Shown one piece after another: positions 24,491 to 32,654 of a DNA stretch of 38,031 nucleotides. This DNA is from an uncultured Dysosmobacter sp. (GTDB lineage: Bacteria > Bacillota > Clostridia > Oscillospirales > Oscillospiraceae). Location of the stretch: NCBI GenBank assembly GCA_934563745.1, contig CAKTHE010000023.1, forward strand, positions 1 to 38,031, in the 5' to 3' direction. Under the pieces are notes generated by a model. The model searched no databases. It saw nothing but the letters and a program-made list of their open reading frames with translations, and was not told the origin of the DNA. Both the position numbers and the translations under genes were made by a program. Positions within the stretch are counted from its first letter, which is position 1, and each line of letters begins with the position of its first letter.

Positions 24491-25816
24491 TCAGCCTGGG
24501 TCAGAGAGGGCGGCCCACCCGTCCACAAAGGCGGAGACCACACTGTCCCAGCTGTCCGTGCCGGCGGCATAGGCGTTCAGGGCGGCGCCGAAGCCGCTGG
24601 CCCAGTCCTCCCCCGGCATGGCCGAAAAAGCCCAGCCCACCGGGACCTTCCCGGCTGCGGTCAGATCCAGCTCTGCCTGCACCAGGGGATTGGAAGGAGG
24701 CTCCGTGCCGCGGTAGGGCAGCGCCAGCCCCATGCCGGTGTTGCCGGAGGGCATGGCATCCGCTTCACCGGAGAGGGCCTGCGCCCCGGTCTCCGGACCC
24801 AAGCACCAGGTAAGAAAGTCCAGCGTGGCCTGAATATCCTCCTCGGAGGCGCCGGCGTTGACGCACCAGTAAGCCTCCGATCCGGTGCAGAGCCCCTGGG
24901 AGGCCTCATCGCCGACACCGATGTAAAAGGGAAGAATGGTCAGATCCCCTTCGGCCAGACCGCCGTCCTCCGTCAAGATGCTGAACTCCTGCGTACCGCC
25001 GGGGAAGAACACGGCTTCACCCCGACGCATTTCCTCCTCCGCATCCGCAATGGTCCGGCTGCGCAGTTGGGCACCCGTGTATACGGCGTTTGCGGCGTAC
25101 AGGTCCCAAAAGGCCTTCAGCTGGGGCAGATAGGTTCCTTGAAGGGCGGCCTTGGTTCCGCCGGCGTCGGCCAATTCATAGTACAGGGGAAGATTGGCCA
25201 GGCAGGCAGCGTAGCTCTGTCCGTCCGGCCCCTCCGCCCCGGTGGAGGCGAAGGCGGCAAAGCCCAGCTCTTCGCGGCGGGCCGTAATATCCTCGGCAAT
25301 GCGCGCAAGGTCCGAGAAGGAGCGGATCTCATCAGCCGTATAACCCGCCTGGCCCAGCAGCGTCTGATTGACCAGGATCCCGTAAGAAGCGATCCCGCAG
25401 GGGAGGGCCAGCACGGCGCCGCCGTCTTTGAGGGCGTAGGCGTCGCTGCTCAGCGACGCGTAAAGCTCGGACCCGAACAGGTCGTAGCAGCGGTCCTTCC
25501 AGCGCGCAAGCGCAGCGGGGGAGCTGACCTCGAAAAGCGTCAGCGGGTCCCGCTTATTCAAGCCGATCTCCAGATCCTCGTCATAGGCGCCCGGAGCCAC
25601 GGTGCTGACGCTGATAGGGATCCCGGTCTCGCGGCTGTAGATCTTGGCAAGCTCCCGCCATTGTTTGTCCTGCTCCGGCCGGGCATTGAGAAAGCGGACG
25701 GCCCCGGCGGTGGGAGGACCGGCACTGGTGGTCTCATCCGGCGCATAGGCGCAGCCTGCCAGAAAGACGGCCGCCAAAACGATGCACGCTGCCGCAGTAA
25801 GCCTTGTTTTTTTCAT
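24491..25816 (-). CDS. Extracellular solute-binding lipoprotein, family 1 (sugar-type)
   Basis: A 441-residue lipoprotein: signal MKKTRLTAAACIVLAAVFLAGC with lipobox LAGC and C22. The mature part follows the MalE/UgpB fold: VRFLNARPEQDKQWRELAKIY near the start, ALPCGIASYGILVNQTLLGQAG near residue 140, and a later GEAVFFPGGTQEF. It would capture sugar or oligosaccharide for an ABC importer, but no permease or ATPase gene is within the window on this strand, so it is an orphan here. A GGGAGGAA site lies 6-8 nt before the ATG. The neighbouring malQ points to maltodextrin or a similar alpha-glucan. Confidence 0.85.
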   Translation of the reverse strand: MKKTRLTAAACIVLAAVFLAGCAYAPDETTSAGPPTAGAVRFLNARPEQDKQWRELAKIYSRETGIPISVSTVAPGAYDEDLEIGLNKRDPLTLFEVSSPAALARWKDRCYDLFGSELYASLSSDAYALKDGGAVLALPCGIASYGILVNQTLLGQAGYTADEIRSFSDLARIAEDITARREELGFAAFASTGAEGPDGQSYAACLANLPLYYELADAGGTKAALQGTYLPQLKAFWDLYAANAVYTGAQLRSRTIADAEEEMRRGEAVFFPGGTQEFSILTEDGGLAEGDLTILPFYIGVGDEASQGLCTGSEAYWCVNAGASEEDIQATLDFLTWCLGPETGAQALSGEADAMPSGNTGMGLALPYRGTEPPSNPLVQAELDLTAAGKVPVGWAFSAMPGEDWASGFGAALNAYAAGTDSWDSVVSAFVDGWAALSDPG

Positions 25817-25902
25817 GCGCAGTTCCTCCCCTTTTTTGCCGCCGGCAGCACCCGCCCCGACGGAGACGGAGCGCGGAAAACCGGCGGGTTTCCTCTGCTT
25901 TT

Positions 25903-25931
25903 ATGGTAGACCATCCGGACGGAAAATGCAA
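25903..25931 (-). promoter_or_regulatory. Promoter of the solute-binding lipoprotein
   Basis: TTGCAT (complement of 25926-25931) and TACCAT (complement of 25903-25908) are 17 nt apart on the minus strand. The -10 is weak, as expected for a regulated promoter. Confidence 0.5.
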
Positions 25932-26021
25932 AGGGAATTTGCACCGCCGGAGCAAACGGATGCGCCGGCGAAAAAGCACGACACTTCCGCGAAGATGACG
26001 GTGGAAAACGCGGCGGGACGA

Positions 26022-26030
26022 TGGTATAAT
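26022..26030 (+). promoter_or_regulatory. Extended -10 promoter of the nitroreductase cluster
   Basis: TGGTATAAT gives TG one base before a perfect TATAAT (26025-26030); no good -35 is present. It lies 60 nt before the nitroreductase start and may also drive the four genes after it. Confidence 0.6.
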
Positions 26031-26089
26031 CAAGCTGTCAAACCGTTTGGACCCGCCTGTCGGGGCACCGTATTGTTAAGGAGGTATTC

Positions 26090-26617
26090 ATGATGAACGA
26101 AACCATCAAGACCCTGCTGGAGCGCAGAAGCATTCGGGCCTATCGGCCGGAGCAGATCAAGGAAGAGGAGCTGCAGGCGATTTTGGAGGCCGGGCTGTAT
26201 GCCCCGTCCGGAATGGGCCGGCAGGCGCCGGTTCTGGTGGCCATTCAGGATCCCCAGACCATTGCGCAGCTTTCCAAGATGAATGCGAAGATTTTCGGGA
26301 AAGAGGATATCGACCCGTTTTACGGAGCCCCCACGGTGGTGGTGGCCCTGTGCCATCCCAAGGCCTTTACCGGGGTGGAGGACTGCTCACTGGCGCTGGG
26401 CAACATGATGAACGCGGCCTGGTCGCTGGGGGTGGATTCGTGCTGGATCCATCGCGCCAAAGAGGAATTTGCCTCGGAAGAGGGGAAGGCGCTGCTGCGC
26501 TCCTGGGGCGTGCCGGATGATTATGTGGGCGTGGGCCATTGCCTGCTGGGCTATCGGGCCTGCGAGGTGCCGGAGGCTGCGCCCCGGAAGGACGGGCGGC
26601 TGTTCCGGGTGATCTGA
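26090..26617 (+). CDS. Nitroreductase-family flavoprotein
   Basis: A 175-residue FMN oxidoreductase of the nitroreductase superfamily, with the typical opening LLERRSIRAYRPEQIKEEEL (residues 9-28), AGLYAPSGMGRQAPVLVAI, and the later GVDSCWIHRAKEEF and GYRAC segments. Substrate is unknown; quinones, nitro compounds or flavins are possible. AAGGAGG lies 5-6 nt before the first ATG; a second ATG follows at once. It is 58 nt ahead of the class II aldolase, with a CGGGGCGG/CCGCCCCG hairpin (26627-26646) in between, so cotranscription is likely but functional linkage is unproved. Confidence 0.9.
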   Translation: MMNETIKTLLERRSIRAYRPEQIKEEELQAILEAGLYAPSGMGRQAPVLVAIQDPQTIAQLSKMNAKIFGKEDIDPFYGAPTVVVALCHPKAFTGVEDCSLALGNMMNAAWSLGVDSCWIHRAKEEFASEEGKALLRSWGVPDDYVGVGHCLLGYRACEVPEAAPRKDGRLFRVI

Positions 26618-26675
26618 GGAAAGAAGCGGGGCGGGGGACCGCCCCGTCCGCCGCAAACGGAAAGGAGGCGCGCTT

Positions 26676-27341
26676 ATGCGCTATCAGGCGCTCCGGGAGG
26701 AGATCTGCACCGTGGGCCGGCTGCTTTATGAGCGGGGCTATGTGGCCAGCAATGACGGGAACCTGTCTGTGCGGACGGAAGCGGACACGGTGCTGATCAC
26801 GCCGTCCGGGGTCAGCAAGGGCCGTATGACGCCGGAAATGCTGCTGGAGACGGACCTTGACGGCCGGGTCCTGGAAGGGGACCGGCACCCCAGCTCGGAG
26901 GGGAAGATGCATCTGGAGGTTTACCGGAACCGCCCGGATGTCCGGGCGGTGGCCCACGCCCATCCGCCGGTGTCCACGGCGTTTGCCGTCTGCCGCCGGC
27001 CCATGCGCACGCCCTATCTGGCAGAGCTGGTGGTGGGCCTGGGCGAGGTGCCGGTAACACCGGAATTCGCGATGCTTTCCACCGATGAGGTGCCGGAAAG
27101 TCTGCGCCCATATCTGCAGGATTATAATGCGGTGCTGTTGGCCAACCACGGTCTGGTCACCTGGGGCGAGGATTTGTGGCAGGCGTTTGACCGGCTGGAA
27201 TCGGTGGAGCATGTGGGAAAGATCCTGATGAATGTGGACGCACTGGGCGGCGGCGTCGCTCTGAGCGCCGAACAGGTGGATACACTTTTGCACATGCGCG
27301 GCATGTACCGCCGGCTGCGGGAAAAACGAACAGAGGAGTGA
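26676..27341 (+). CDS. Class II aldolase (fuculose-1-P / 5-deoxyribulose-1-P type)
   Basis: A 221-residue zinc aldolase of the AraD/FucA/adducin family. The phosphate-binding segments SNDGNLSVR (25-33) and TPSGVSKG (42-49) are present, and the zinc site is H94, H96 and H158 with catalytic E75 (SSEGKMH). It would split a ketose-1-phosphate into dihydroxyacetone phosphate and an aldehyde. FucA on fuculose-1-phosphate is the generic call, but no fucose isomerase or kinase is near. The MtnA-type isomerase follows at once and a phosphorylase after that, so a role on 5-deoxyribulose-1-phosphate (DrdA/Ald2-like) fits better. AAAGGAGG precedes the ATG; its stop lies 5 nt before the next ATG. Confidence 0.9.
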   Translation: MRYQALREEICTVGRLLYERGYVASNDGNLSVRTEADTVLITPSGVSKGRMTPEMLLETDLDGRVLEGDRHPSSEGKMHLEVYRNRPDVRAVAHAHPPVSTAFAVCRRPMRTPYLAELVVGLGEVPVTPEFAMLSTDEVPESLRPYLQDYNAVLLANHGLVTWGEDLWQAFDRLESVEHVGKILMNVDALGGGVALSAEQVDTLLHMRGMYRRLREKRTEE

Positions 27342-27346
27342 ACACC

Positions 27347-28420
27347 ATGGAAGATGCGATCCGTAAGGTGACCCATGTGCAGAATATCCGCTATGACAAG
27401 GAAGCGGAGGCGCTGTACATCATCGATCAGACGCTGCTGCCCAATGAGGAGCGGGAGATCTGCACCCGCACGGCGGAGGAGATGTTTGAGGCGATCCGGA
27501 AGCTGAAGATCCGGGGCGCGCCGGCGATCGGCATTTATGCGGCATACAGCCTGTATGCACTGGCCCGGAATATTGGAGAGCCGGAGCCGGAGACCTTTTA
27601 CCGGAAGCTGGCCGAGCAGGGGGCCTATCTGAATTCCTCCCGGCCCACGGCGGTGAACCTGAGCTGGGCGATCGGCGAAATGCTGAAAACGGCCCGGGCC
27701 CATCTGGCCGAGCCCCGCCCGCAGCTTTTGGAGGCACTGTACCGGCAGGCCCGGGCGATCCACCTGGACGATATCGAAAAATGCACGCGGATCAGTGAAT
27801 ACGGCCTGTCCCTGCTGCACCCGGGGGATGGAGTCCTGACGCACTGCAACGCCGGCCCCCTGGCAACTTCCCGCTATGGGACGGGGCAGGGGCCGCTGCT
27901 GCTGGCGGCGGAGCGGGGAATCCCGCTGCGGGTCTTTGCCGATGAAACGCGTCCGCTGCTTCAGGGGGCACGGCTCACCTCTTATGAGCTGCAGCGGGCC
28001 GGCGTGGATGTGACGCTGATCTGCGACAATATGGCCAGCATGGTGATGAAAAACGGCTGGGTTCAGGCCTGCTTTGTGGGCTGCGACCGGGTGGCGGCCA
28101 ACGGAGATGCGGCCAACAAGATCGGGACCTCCGGCGTGGCGATCCTGGCCCAATATTACGGGATCCCCTTCTATGTGCTGGGCCCCACGTCCACCATTGA
28201 CCGCAACTGCCCCACCGGGGCGGATATCCGGATCGAGCTGCGGGATCCGGACGAGATCAAGACCATGTGGTATGAAAAGCCCATGGCCCTGCCGGAGACC
28301 AAATGCTTTAACCCGTCTTTCGACGTGACGGATCACAGTCTGATCACCGCCATTGTGACGGAGAAGGGCATTTGCCGGCCGCCGTTTACGGAAAGCCTGG
28401 CAAGGCTGTTTGAGGACTGA
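27347..28420 (+). CDS. mtnA: MtnA-family aldose-1-phosphate isomerase
   Basis: A 357-residue eIF2B-like isomerase. It has RGAPAIGI (56-63), catalytic C168 in [16 protein letters not shown] and catalytic D247 in [17 protein letters not shown]. MtnA converts 5-methylthioribose-1-phosphate to the ribulose form in methionine salvage; paralogues (DrdI) act on 5-deoxyribose-1-phosphate. No other methionine-salvage genes (mtnK, mtnB, mtnC, mtnD) are present, while an aldolase and a phosphorylase flank it, so the shunt ending in DHAP is the better reading. I use ATG 27347, 8 nt after GAGGAG; an earlier in-frame GTG (27338) overlaps that site. Confidence 0.9.
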   Translation: MEDAIRKVTHVQNIRYDKEAEALYIIDQTLLPNEEREICTRTAEEMFEAIRKLKIRGAPAIGIYAAYSLYALARNIGEPEPETFYRKLAEQGAYLNSSRPTAVNLSWAIGEMLKTARAHLAEPRPQLLEALYRQARAIHLDDIEKCTRISEYGLSLLHPGDGVLTHCNAGPLATSRYGTGQGPLLLAAERGIPLRVFADETRPLLQGARLTSYELQRAGVDVTLICDNMASMVMKNGWVQACFVGCDRVAANGDAANKIGTSGVAILAQYYGIPFYVLGPTSTIDRNCPTGADIRIELRDPDEIKTMWYEKPMALPETKCFNPSFDVTDHSLITAIVTEKGICRPPFTESLARLFED

Positions 28421-28438
28421 CGCCGATGAAGACCGGCT

Positions 28439-28464
28439 GCCCGGGTGCGGCGCCGGACCCGGGC
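28439..28464 (+). other. Hairpin between the isomerase and deoD
   Basis: GCCCGGGT (28439-28446) pairs with ACCCGGGC (28457-28464). No T run follows. It lies in the 99-base gap, the widest inside this cluster, and may set relative expression. Confidence 0.45.
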
Positions 28465-28519
28465 TGGACCGGCGGCCGGCCGGAGCCGCGGGACGATCAA
28501 AAAAGTAAGGAGATAGAAT

Positions 28520-29251
28520 ATGGCAGTGAAAGAATCCCCCTCCGCATGCATTGCGGCGGATGAAGCGCAGGTTGCAAAAGCGGTCCTGATGCCCGGCGAC
28601 CCCCTGCGGGCGCAGTATGTGGCAGAGCATTATCTGGAGAACCCGGTTTGCTTTAACACGGTGCGCAATATGCTGGGCTATACCGGAACCTATAAGGGCA
28701 AGAAGATCTCGGTCATGGGACACGGCATGGGCGTGCCTTCCGTTGGAATCTACAGCTACGAGCTGTACCAGTTTTTCGGCGCGGAGACGATCATCCGCAT
28801 CGGCTCGGCCGGCGGCATCGGCGACGGGGTCCATGTCCGGGATGTGGTCATCGCCCTGGGCGCGTCCACGAATTCGCACTTTGCCGATCAGTACCGGTTC
28901 CCCGGGCAGCTGTGCGCCACGGCGGACTACGGATTGCTGAAAGACGCCGTGGCTGCGGCGGAGCGTCTGGGCGTCCGGGCGGATGTGGGACAGGTCTTTA
29001 CGGCGGATCAGTTTTACAACGACAATCCGGACGCCGGCGCCATGTATCGGAAGTTCGGCATCCTGGCGCTGGAGATGGAAACGGCCGGCCTTTACTGGAC
29101 GGCCCAGCGCCTGGGCAAGCGGGCTCTGTCGATTTTGACGATCTCGGACCACATTTTCACGGGGGAGGCCCTGAACGCGCAGGAGCGGCAGGATTCCTTC
29201 CATGAGATGATGGAGATCGCGTTGGAAACGGCGTGGAAATCTTTGGATTGA
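28520..29251 (+). CDS. deoD: DeoD-type purine nucleoside phosphorylase
   Basis: A 243-residue hexameric-type phosphorylase that releases purine and ribose-1-phosphate from nucleosides. Visible: MPGDPLRA (24-31, phosphate loop), GHGMG (67-71), IRIGSAGGIGD, EMETAG (185-190, binding the ribose hydroxyls) and the general acid D210 in SDH. This DeoD class accepts 6-amino purines such as adenosine, unlike trimeric PNP. In this cluster it could phosphorolyse 5'-deoxyadenosine or methylthioadenosine and feed the isomerase; that specificity is inference. AAGGAG lies 9 nt before the ATG. The next gene overlaps its end by 19 nt. Confidence 0.95.
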   Translation: MAVKESPSACIAADEAQVAKAVLMPGDPLRAQYVAEHYLENPVCFNTVRNMLGYTGTYKGKKISVMGHGMGVPSVGIYSYELYQFFGAETIIRIGSAGGIGDGVHVRDVVIALGASTNSHFADQYRFPGQLCATADYGLLKDAVAAAERLGVRADVGQVFTADQFYNDNPDAGAMYRKFGILALEMETAGLYWTAQRLGKRALSILTISDHIFTGEALNAQERQDSFHEMMEIALETAWKSLD

Positions 29252-30330
29252 TCCGGCGCGCCGGCGCGCGCCGGATGGGAGCGCTGGTGCTGGCCGTGCT
29301 GCTGACCGGCCTGCTGGCCGGCTGTACCCGCGGCGAAACGGACCCGGGCGCTTCCTCCTCTGCCGGGGAGGAGCGGGAAACCGTGGACGAGCTGCGGCTG
29401 GAGTTCGCACCGACGGGCGGGGACCCGGAGACCCTGCTGCAAAGCCTGCGTAGCCTGCAGGAGAAGCTGCCTGCGGTTTTGGCGGAGGCTGGCGCGGATG
29501 TGCACAGCGTGACGTTGACGGTGGGCACTTCCGTCAGTGCAACCGGCCAGGCGCTGGCAGAGAGCAGCGTGGATGCGGCCCTGTTCCCCACCGGTCAGGC
29601 TTTGGCGGCCTTTGGCGGAGAGAGTCATGTTCTGGCGACCCGGGGCTATGCCGCAACGCTTTGTTCCGGCCGGTCGCCGAAGGATTGGAACACGGGAGAA
29701 AATGCGGCGGCCGATTCATGGACGCCGGGGCAGCGCATGCTGATCTGCGCAGGCCCGTCGGAGTACGGTCAGCGTCTGGCGCAGCGGGTGCGGGACGGAA
29801 AGGATCTCAGCTGGGAAGAGCTGCGCCGGGCCCACTGGGCCGTGGCCGGAGAGGGACAGGAGCTGGCCGCGCTGTGGCTTTCGGACACCTATGCGGGCAG
29901 CACGCTGGCGGACCTGCCCCACTGTACGGACTGCGGCAGCTATGAGGCGGCGCTTGCGGGCCTGGCGGAGGAAACGGCGGATCTGGCGGTGGTGCCGGCG
30001 GACCTGCGCATTGCCCTGGCGGACCGCTGGACGATGGATCCGACCCGTACGGCGGCGGACGGAGAACCCGGCCTGGGCCGCGGCGCTTCCGTCTGGACGG
30101 AGGTGACCGTGGTAGGCGTCAGCGAGCCGCTGTATACCCAGACCCTTGCCGCCGCGGCAGAGAGCCCCTGGGCGGAGGAGCCGCTGGCGGCAGCTTTGAC
30201 CCGGGCTCTGTGCCTGCTGGAGCAGGACCCGGATTTTCAGACCCTGGGCGGAAGCGGACCGCTGGTACGGCTGAGTGATCCGGACCTTGACGCGGCCCGC
30301 CGTCTGGCCGCGCTGGAAGAGGAACCCTGA
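29233..30330 (+). CDS. PhnD-like substrate-binding lipoprotein
   Basis: About 365 residues. The N-terminus RRAGARRMGALVLAVLLTGLLAGC is a lipoprotein signal with lipobox LAGC and C31. The mature part recalls phosphate/phosphonate-binding PhnD proteins: LRLEFAPTGGDPETLLQSLR, then VGTSVSATGQALAESSVDAALFPTGQALA and, later, ADLAVVPADLRIAL. No ABC permease or ATPase follows, so transport is uncertain. The start is unclear: GTG 29233 overlaps deoD by 19 nt and gives a full signal peptide; ATG 29275 would give a shorter one; neither has a strong ribosome site, so coupling to deoD is likely. It could bind a product of the upstream salvage genes, but this is speculation. Confidence 0.72.
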   Translation: MEIFGLIRRAGARRMGALVLAVLLTGLLAGCTRGETDPGASSSAGEERETVDELRLEFAPTGGDPETLLQSLRSLQEKLPAVLAEAGADVHSVTLTVGTSVSATGQALAESSVDAALFPTGQALAAFGGESHVLATRGYAATLCSGRSPKDWNTGENAAADSWTPGQRMLICAGPSEYGQRLAQRVRDGKDLSWEELRRAHWAVAGEGQELAALWLSDTYAGSTLADLPHCTDCGSYEAALAGLAEETADLAVVPADLRIALADRWTMDPTRTAADGEPGLGRGASVWTEVTVVGVSEPLYTQTLAAAAESPWAEEPLAAALTRALCLLEQDPDFQTLGGSGPLVRLSDPDLDAARRLAALEEEP

Positions 30331-30360
30331 GCGGCAAGGAAGGTCCCGAAACAAAACAAG

Positions 30361-30406
30361 ACCCCCGCGCGGCTCTGGGAAGCGAATGCCCAGACCGCGC
30401 GGGGGT
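30361..30406. terminator. Bidirectional terminator between the lipoprotein and the GNAT gene
   Basis: ACCCCCGCGCGG pairs with CCGCGCGGGGGT, extended by inner TCTGGG/CCCAGA. TTTGATTCT follows on the plus strand and CTTGTTTTGTTT on the minus strand. Confidence 0.85.
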
Positions 30407-30443
30407 TTGATTCTAAGGATAAGCTGCTCCGGACAGGGGTGGA

Positions 30444-30935
30444 TCAAAGCAGGTGGTAATACGGGCAGATGTCCTCATAATGCCCATCCTTCATGCGGAA
30501 GCCGCCGGGAATCACGCCCAGCTGCACGAAGCCCAGCCGCTCATAAAGATGCCGGGCGTGCACGTTGGAGGCCACCACGGCGTTGAACTGCATCACACGG
30601 AACCCGTGGGCCGCCCCCTGGGCAAGGCTGTCTGTCACCAGCTTTTCCCCAATGTGCAGCCCCCGGGCATCCCGGCTGACGGCATAGCTGGCATTGGCAA
30701 TATGGCCGCAGCGGCCGATGTTGTTGGGATGGAGGATGTAAAGTCCCAGGATCCGGCCGCTGTCGCAGTCCTCAGCCACGGCACAGAAGGTCTGCGCCGC
30801 AAAGAATTCCGCCCCGCTCCGGTCATTCAGAAATTCTTCCTGGGGGAAGGCAACCCCGTCTTCCACCACCTCGTTCCAGATGCGGACCATGGCGGCGACA
30901 TCGCCGGACTGATAAGCTCTTACCTGAATGAGCAT
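30444..30935 (-). CDS. GNAT-family N-acetyltransferase
   Basis: A 163-residue acetyl-CoA-dependent acetyltransferase. The opening MLIQVRAYQSGDVAAMVRIWNEVV is typical, as is motif A near RDARGLHIGEKLV (acetyl-CoA pyrophosphate loop) and motif B NVHARHLYERLGFVQLG. The acceptor cannot be told. AGGAG lies 10 nt before the ATG. It is the last gene of a three-gene unit, 16 nt after the Nudix gene. Confidence 0.9.
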   Translation of the reverse strand: MLIQVRAYQSGDVAAMVRIWNEVVEDGVAFPQEEFLNDRSGAEFFAAQTFCAVAEDCDSGRILGLYILHPNNIGRCGHIANASYAVSRDARGLHIGEKLVTDSLAQGAAHGFRVMQFNAVVASNVHARHLYERLGFVQLGVIPGGFRMKDGHYEDICPYYHLL

Positions 30936-30951
30936 GATGAAGCAACTCCTT

Positions 30952-31599
30952 TTATGAATCCAATCTTTTTTCGGGGCCGTCCGGACCGCGGAGCGTATTT
31001 ACCAGGGAACGGGTGATCCGGGCGGTGAGACCCCAAATGATGTGCCCGTTGTAGTGCCAGACCGGTTCTTCCACCGAGCTGCCCTGAAAGCGGTAGCCCT
31101 GGGGAAAGCCAATTTGATCAAAGGGAAAATCGGCCGGAACGTCCGGACGAAGCTGATAGTAATATACGGCGGGGGGCTGCGACTCAAAAAAGGAAACGGG
31201 AACCGTGAAGCTCAGATCCACCTCGTCCGGGGAGGGACGCAGCGAGGCAAAACCGGCAGGGGATACCAGCCCCACCACGGGCTGAAGCAAAAAACCGGCC
31301 GGACTGCAGATAAAATCGGCCCGCCCCAGAAGCTCCACCTCCCGGGCCGGAATCTGCAGTTCCTCTTCCGTTTCCCGCAGGGCGCAGCGCTCCGGCGTCT
31401 CACCGGCTTCCCGGCGCCCGCCGGGGAAGCAGACCTCTCCGGGCTGGCGCCGCAGCCGCGCGGCCCGCTGCTCGTACAGAAGATGCAGCCCGTCGGCCTG
31501 CTCCACCAGGGGGCAGAGGACGGCATAATAGTCCCGGATGCCCAGCGGGCCCGGCTCACGCCCGGAAAAACGGGCGCGGAATTCCGCCGGCCCGCTCAC
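30952..31599 (-). CDS. Nudix hydrolase, CoA pyrophosphatase-like (NudL type)
   Basis: A 215-residue hydrolase of nucleoside diphosphate-linked compounds. The Nudix box GX5EX7REUXEEXGU is met at 61-83 (GRREAGETPERCALRETEEE then LQI), with T and Q at two consensus positions. The preceding RRQPGEVCFPGG matches the NudL (CoA/acyl-CoA pyrophosphatase) signature. Length fits. The start is GTG at 31597-31599, overlapping the stop of the lipid kinase gene (GTGA), with no ribosome site of its own, so it depends on coupling. Confidence 0.9.
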   Translation of the reverse strand: MSGPAEFRARFSGREPGPLGIRDYYAVLCPLVEQADGLHLLYEQRAARLRRQPGEVCFPGGRREAGETPERCALRETEEELQIPAREVELLGRADFICSPAGFLLQPVVGLVSPAGFASLRPSPDEVDLSFTVPVSFFESQPPAVYYYQLRPDVPADFPFDQIGFPQGYRFQGSSVEEPVWHYNGHIIWGLTARITRSLVNTLRGPDGPEKRLDS

Positions 31600-32480
31600 A
31601 GCAGCAGCGTCAGCGCCTGGGACTGATTTTTAATCGTGACCCGTGGCGCGCTGGGAGCATATTCCCCATCCAAAGACCAGGGGAGTTCCTCTTTGGTTTC
31701 TACCGTGACCTGCGAAACATGACGGAAAATAAGCCCGCCTTGGGCGTATTTCTGGGCCAGCAGGGCCAGCAGAACGTTCTGCAGTTCCAGCGGTGTGGTG
31801 GGATTGGGGACCAGCAGCAATTCAAACTTTCCGTCATCCAGAACCACATGCTCCGGGTCCAGCTTCATCAGCCCGCCGATGGAGGTGGAGTTGCACACGG
31901 CGCCGAAAAGAAAGTCGCCGTCAAACACCTCTCCGTCGGCACAGACCCGTGCCCGATAGGGGCGCAGCGTATTCAGATCCTTCATCCCCTCCAGAATATA
32001 GGCAAAATGGCCCAGGGCATTTTTGGCGCTTTGCGAGGCGGAGTAGGAACTTTTCGTAAAGGCCCCGAAGGAGGCCACATAGGCGAAACAGCGTTCGTTC
32101 CAGCGGCCGATGTCCAGCATCTGCTGCCGGCCGCAGGCAATGGCCGCAGCGGCTTTGGCCGGCTGGGAGGAGATTCCCAGACTGGCGGCAAAGTCATTGG
32201 TGCTGCCCCGGGGCAGATAGCCCAGCAGCGGCCGCTTTTCCAACTGCATCAGGCCGGTGATGGTTTCGTTCAGGGTGCCGTCGCCGCCGCTGCAGGCGAC
32301 CACATCGTAAAGATGGCCCTCCTCTGCGGCCATGGCCGTGGCATCCCCCGGCCCGGAGGTGGTGCGGACGCTGAGCAGGTACCCGGCCTGCGAGAGGATC
32401 GTGACTGCGTCAAACAGCGGCGCGGAGGATTGGGTCTTCCCGGAACGGGGATTTACGATCAGAAGCAGTTTCTTTTGCAT
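31596..32480 (-). CDS. Diacylglycerol kinase family lipid kinase
   Basis: A 294-residue kinase of the DgkB/YegS family. It has IVNPRSGK (8-15), GGDGT (65-69), the nucleotide-binding motif of the family, and PRGSTNDFAASLGI (90-103). It would phosphorylate diacylglycerol or a related lipid at the inner membrane face. The ATG is at 32478-32480, but the best ribosome site AAGGAG is 13 nt upstream, a poor spacing; an in-frame ATT three codons... actually two codons earlier (32484-32486) would be spaced 7 nt, so a rare start is conceivable. Divergent from the AI-2E permease. Confidence 0.9.
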   Translation of the reverse strand: MQKKLLLIVNPRSGKTQSSAPLFDAVTILSQAGYLLSVRTTSGPGDATAMAAEEGHLYDVVACSGGDGTLNETITGLMQLEKRPLLGYLPRGSTNDFAASLGISSQPAKAAAAIACGRQQMLDIGRWNERCFAYVASFGAFTKSSYSASQSAKNALGHFAYILEGMKDLNTLRPYRARVCADGEVFDGDFLFGAVCNSTSIGGLMKLDPEHVVLDDGKFELLLVPNPTTPLELQNVLLALLAQKYAQGGLIFRHVSQVTVETKEELPWSLDGEYAPSAPRVTIKNQSQALTLLL

Positions 32481-32554
32481 GGTAATCCGAATGCTCCTTT
32501 GTGTCAGGAATCGGAAGGTCCGGCCCAGGCAGCCGGCCTCCTTGGATAAGCGGT

Positions 32555-32583
32555 AGTATAGCACGGCTGGGAAAGTATTGCAA
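32555..32583 (-). promoter_or_regulatory. Promoter of the lipid kinase-Nudix-GNAT unit
   Basis: On the minus strand TTGCAA (32578-32583) and TATACT (complement of 32555-32560) are 17 nt apart. The -35 lies only 9 bases from the TATAAT of the divergent promoter. Confidence 0.7.
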
Positions 32584-32591
32584 TTCTTCTT

Positions 32592-32597
32592 TATAAT
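32592..32597 (+). promoter_or_regulatory. -10 element of the AI-2E permease gene
   Basis: TATAAT stands 58 nt before the start of the permease. The -35 region (GGGAAA/TGGGAA) is poor, and polymerase sites for the two directions overlap, so the two promoters probably compete. Confidence 0.5.
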
Positions 32598-32654
32598 GTG
32601 TATGATGAGAAAAACGACGCGCGGGGCGCGTCGCCGCAAAAGGAGGAGTAGAGC

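Noticed and set aside
27347..28420. Ordinary methionine salvage as the role of the MtnA-type gene
   Set aside because: No mtnK, mtnB, mtnC, mtnD or mtnE homologue is nearby, while an aldolase that would split the product is adjacent; kept only as an alternative.
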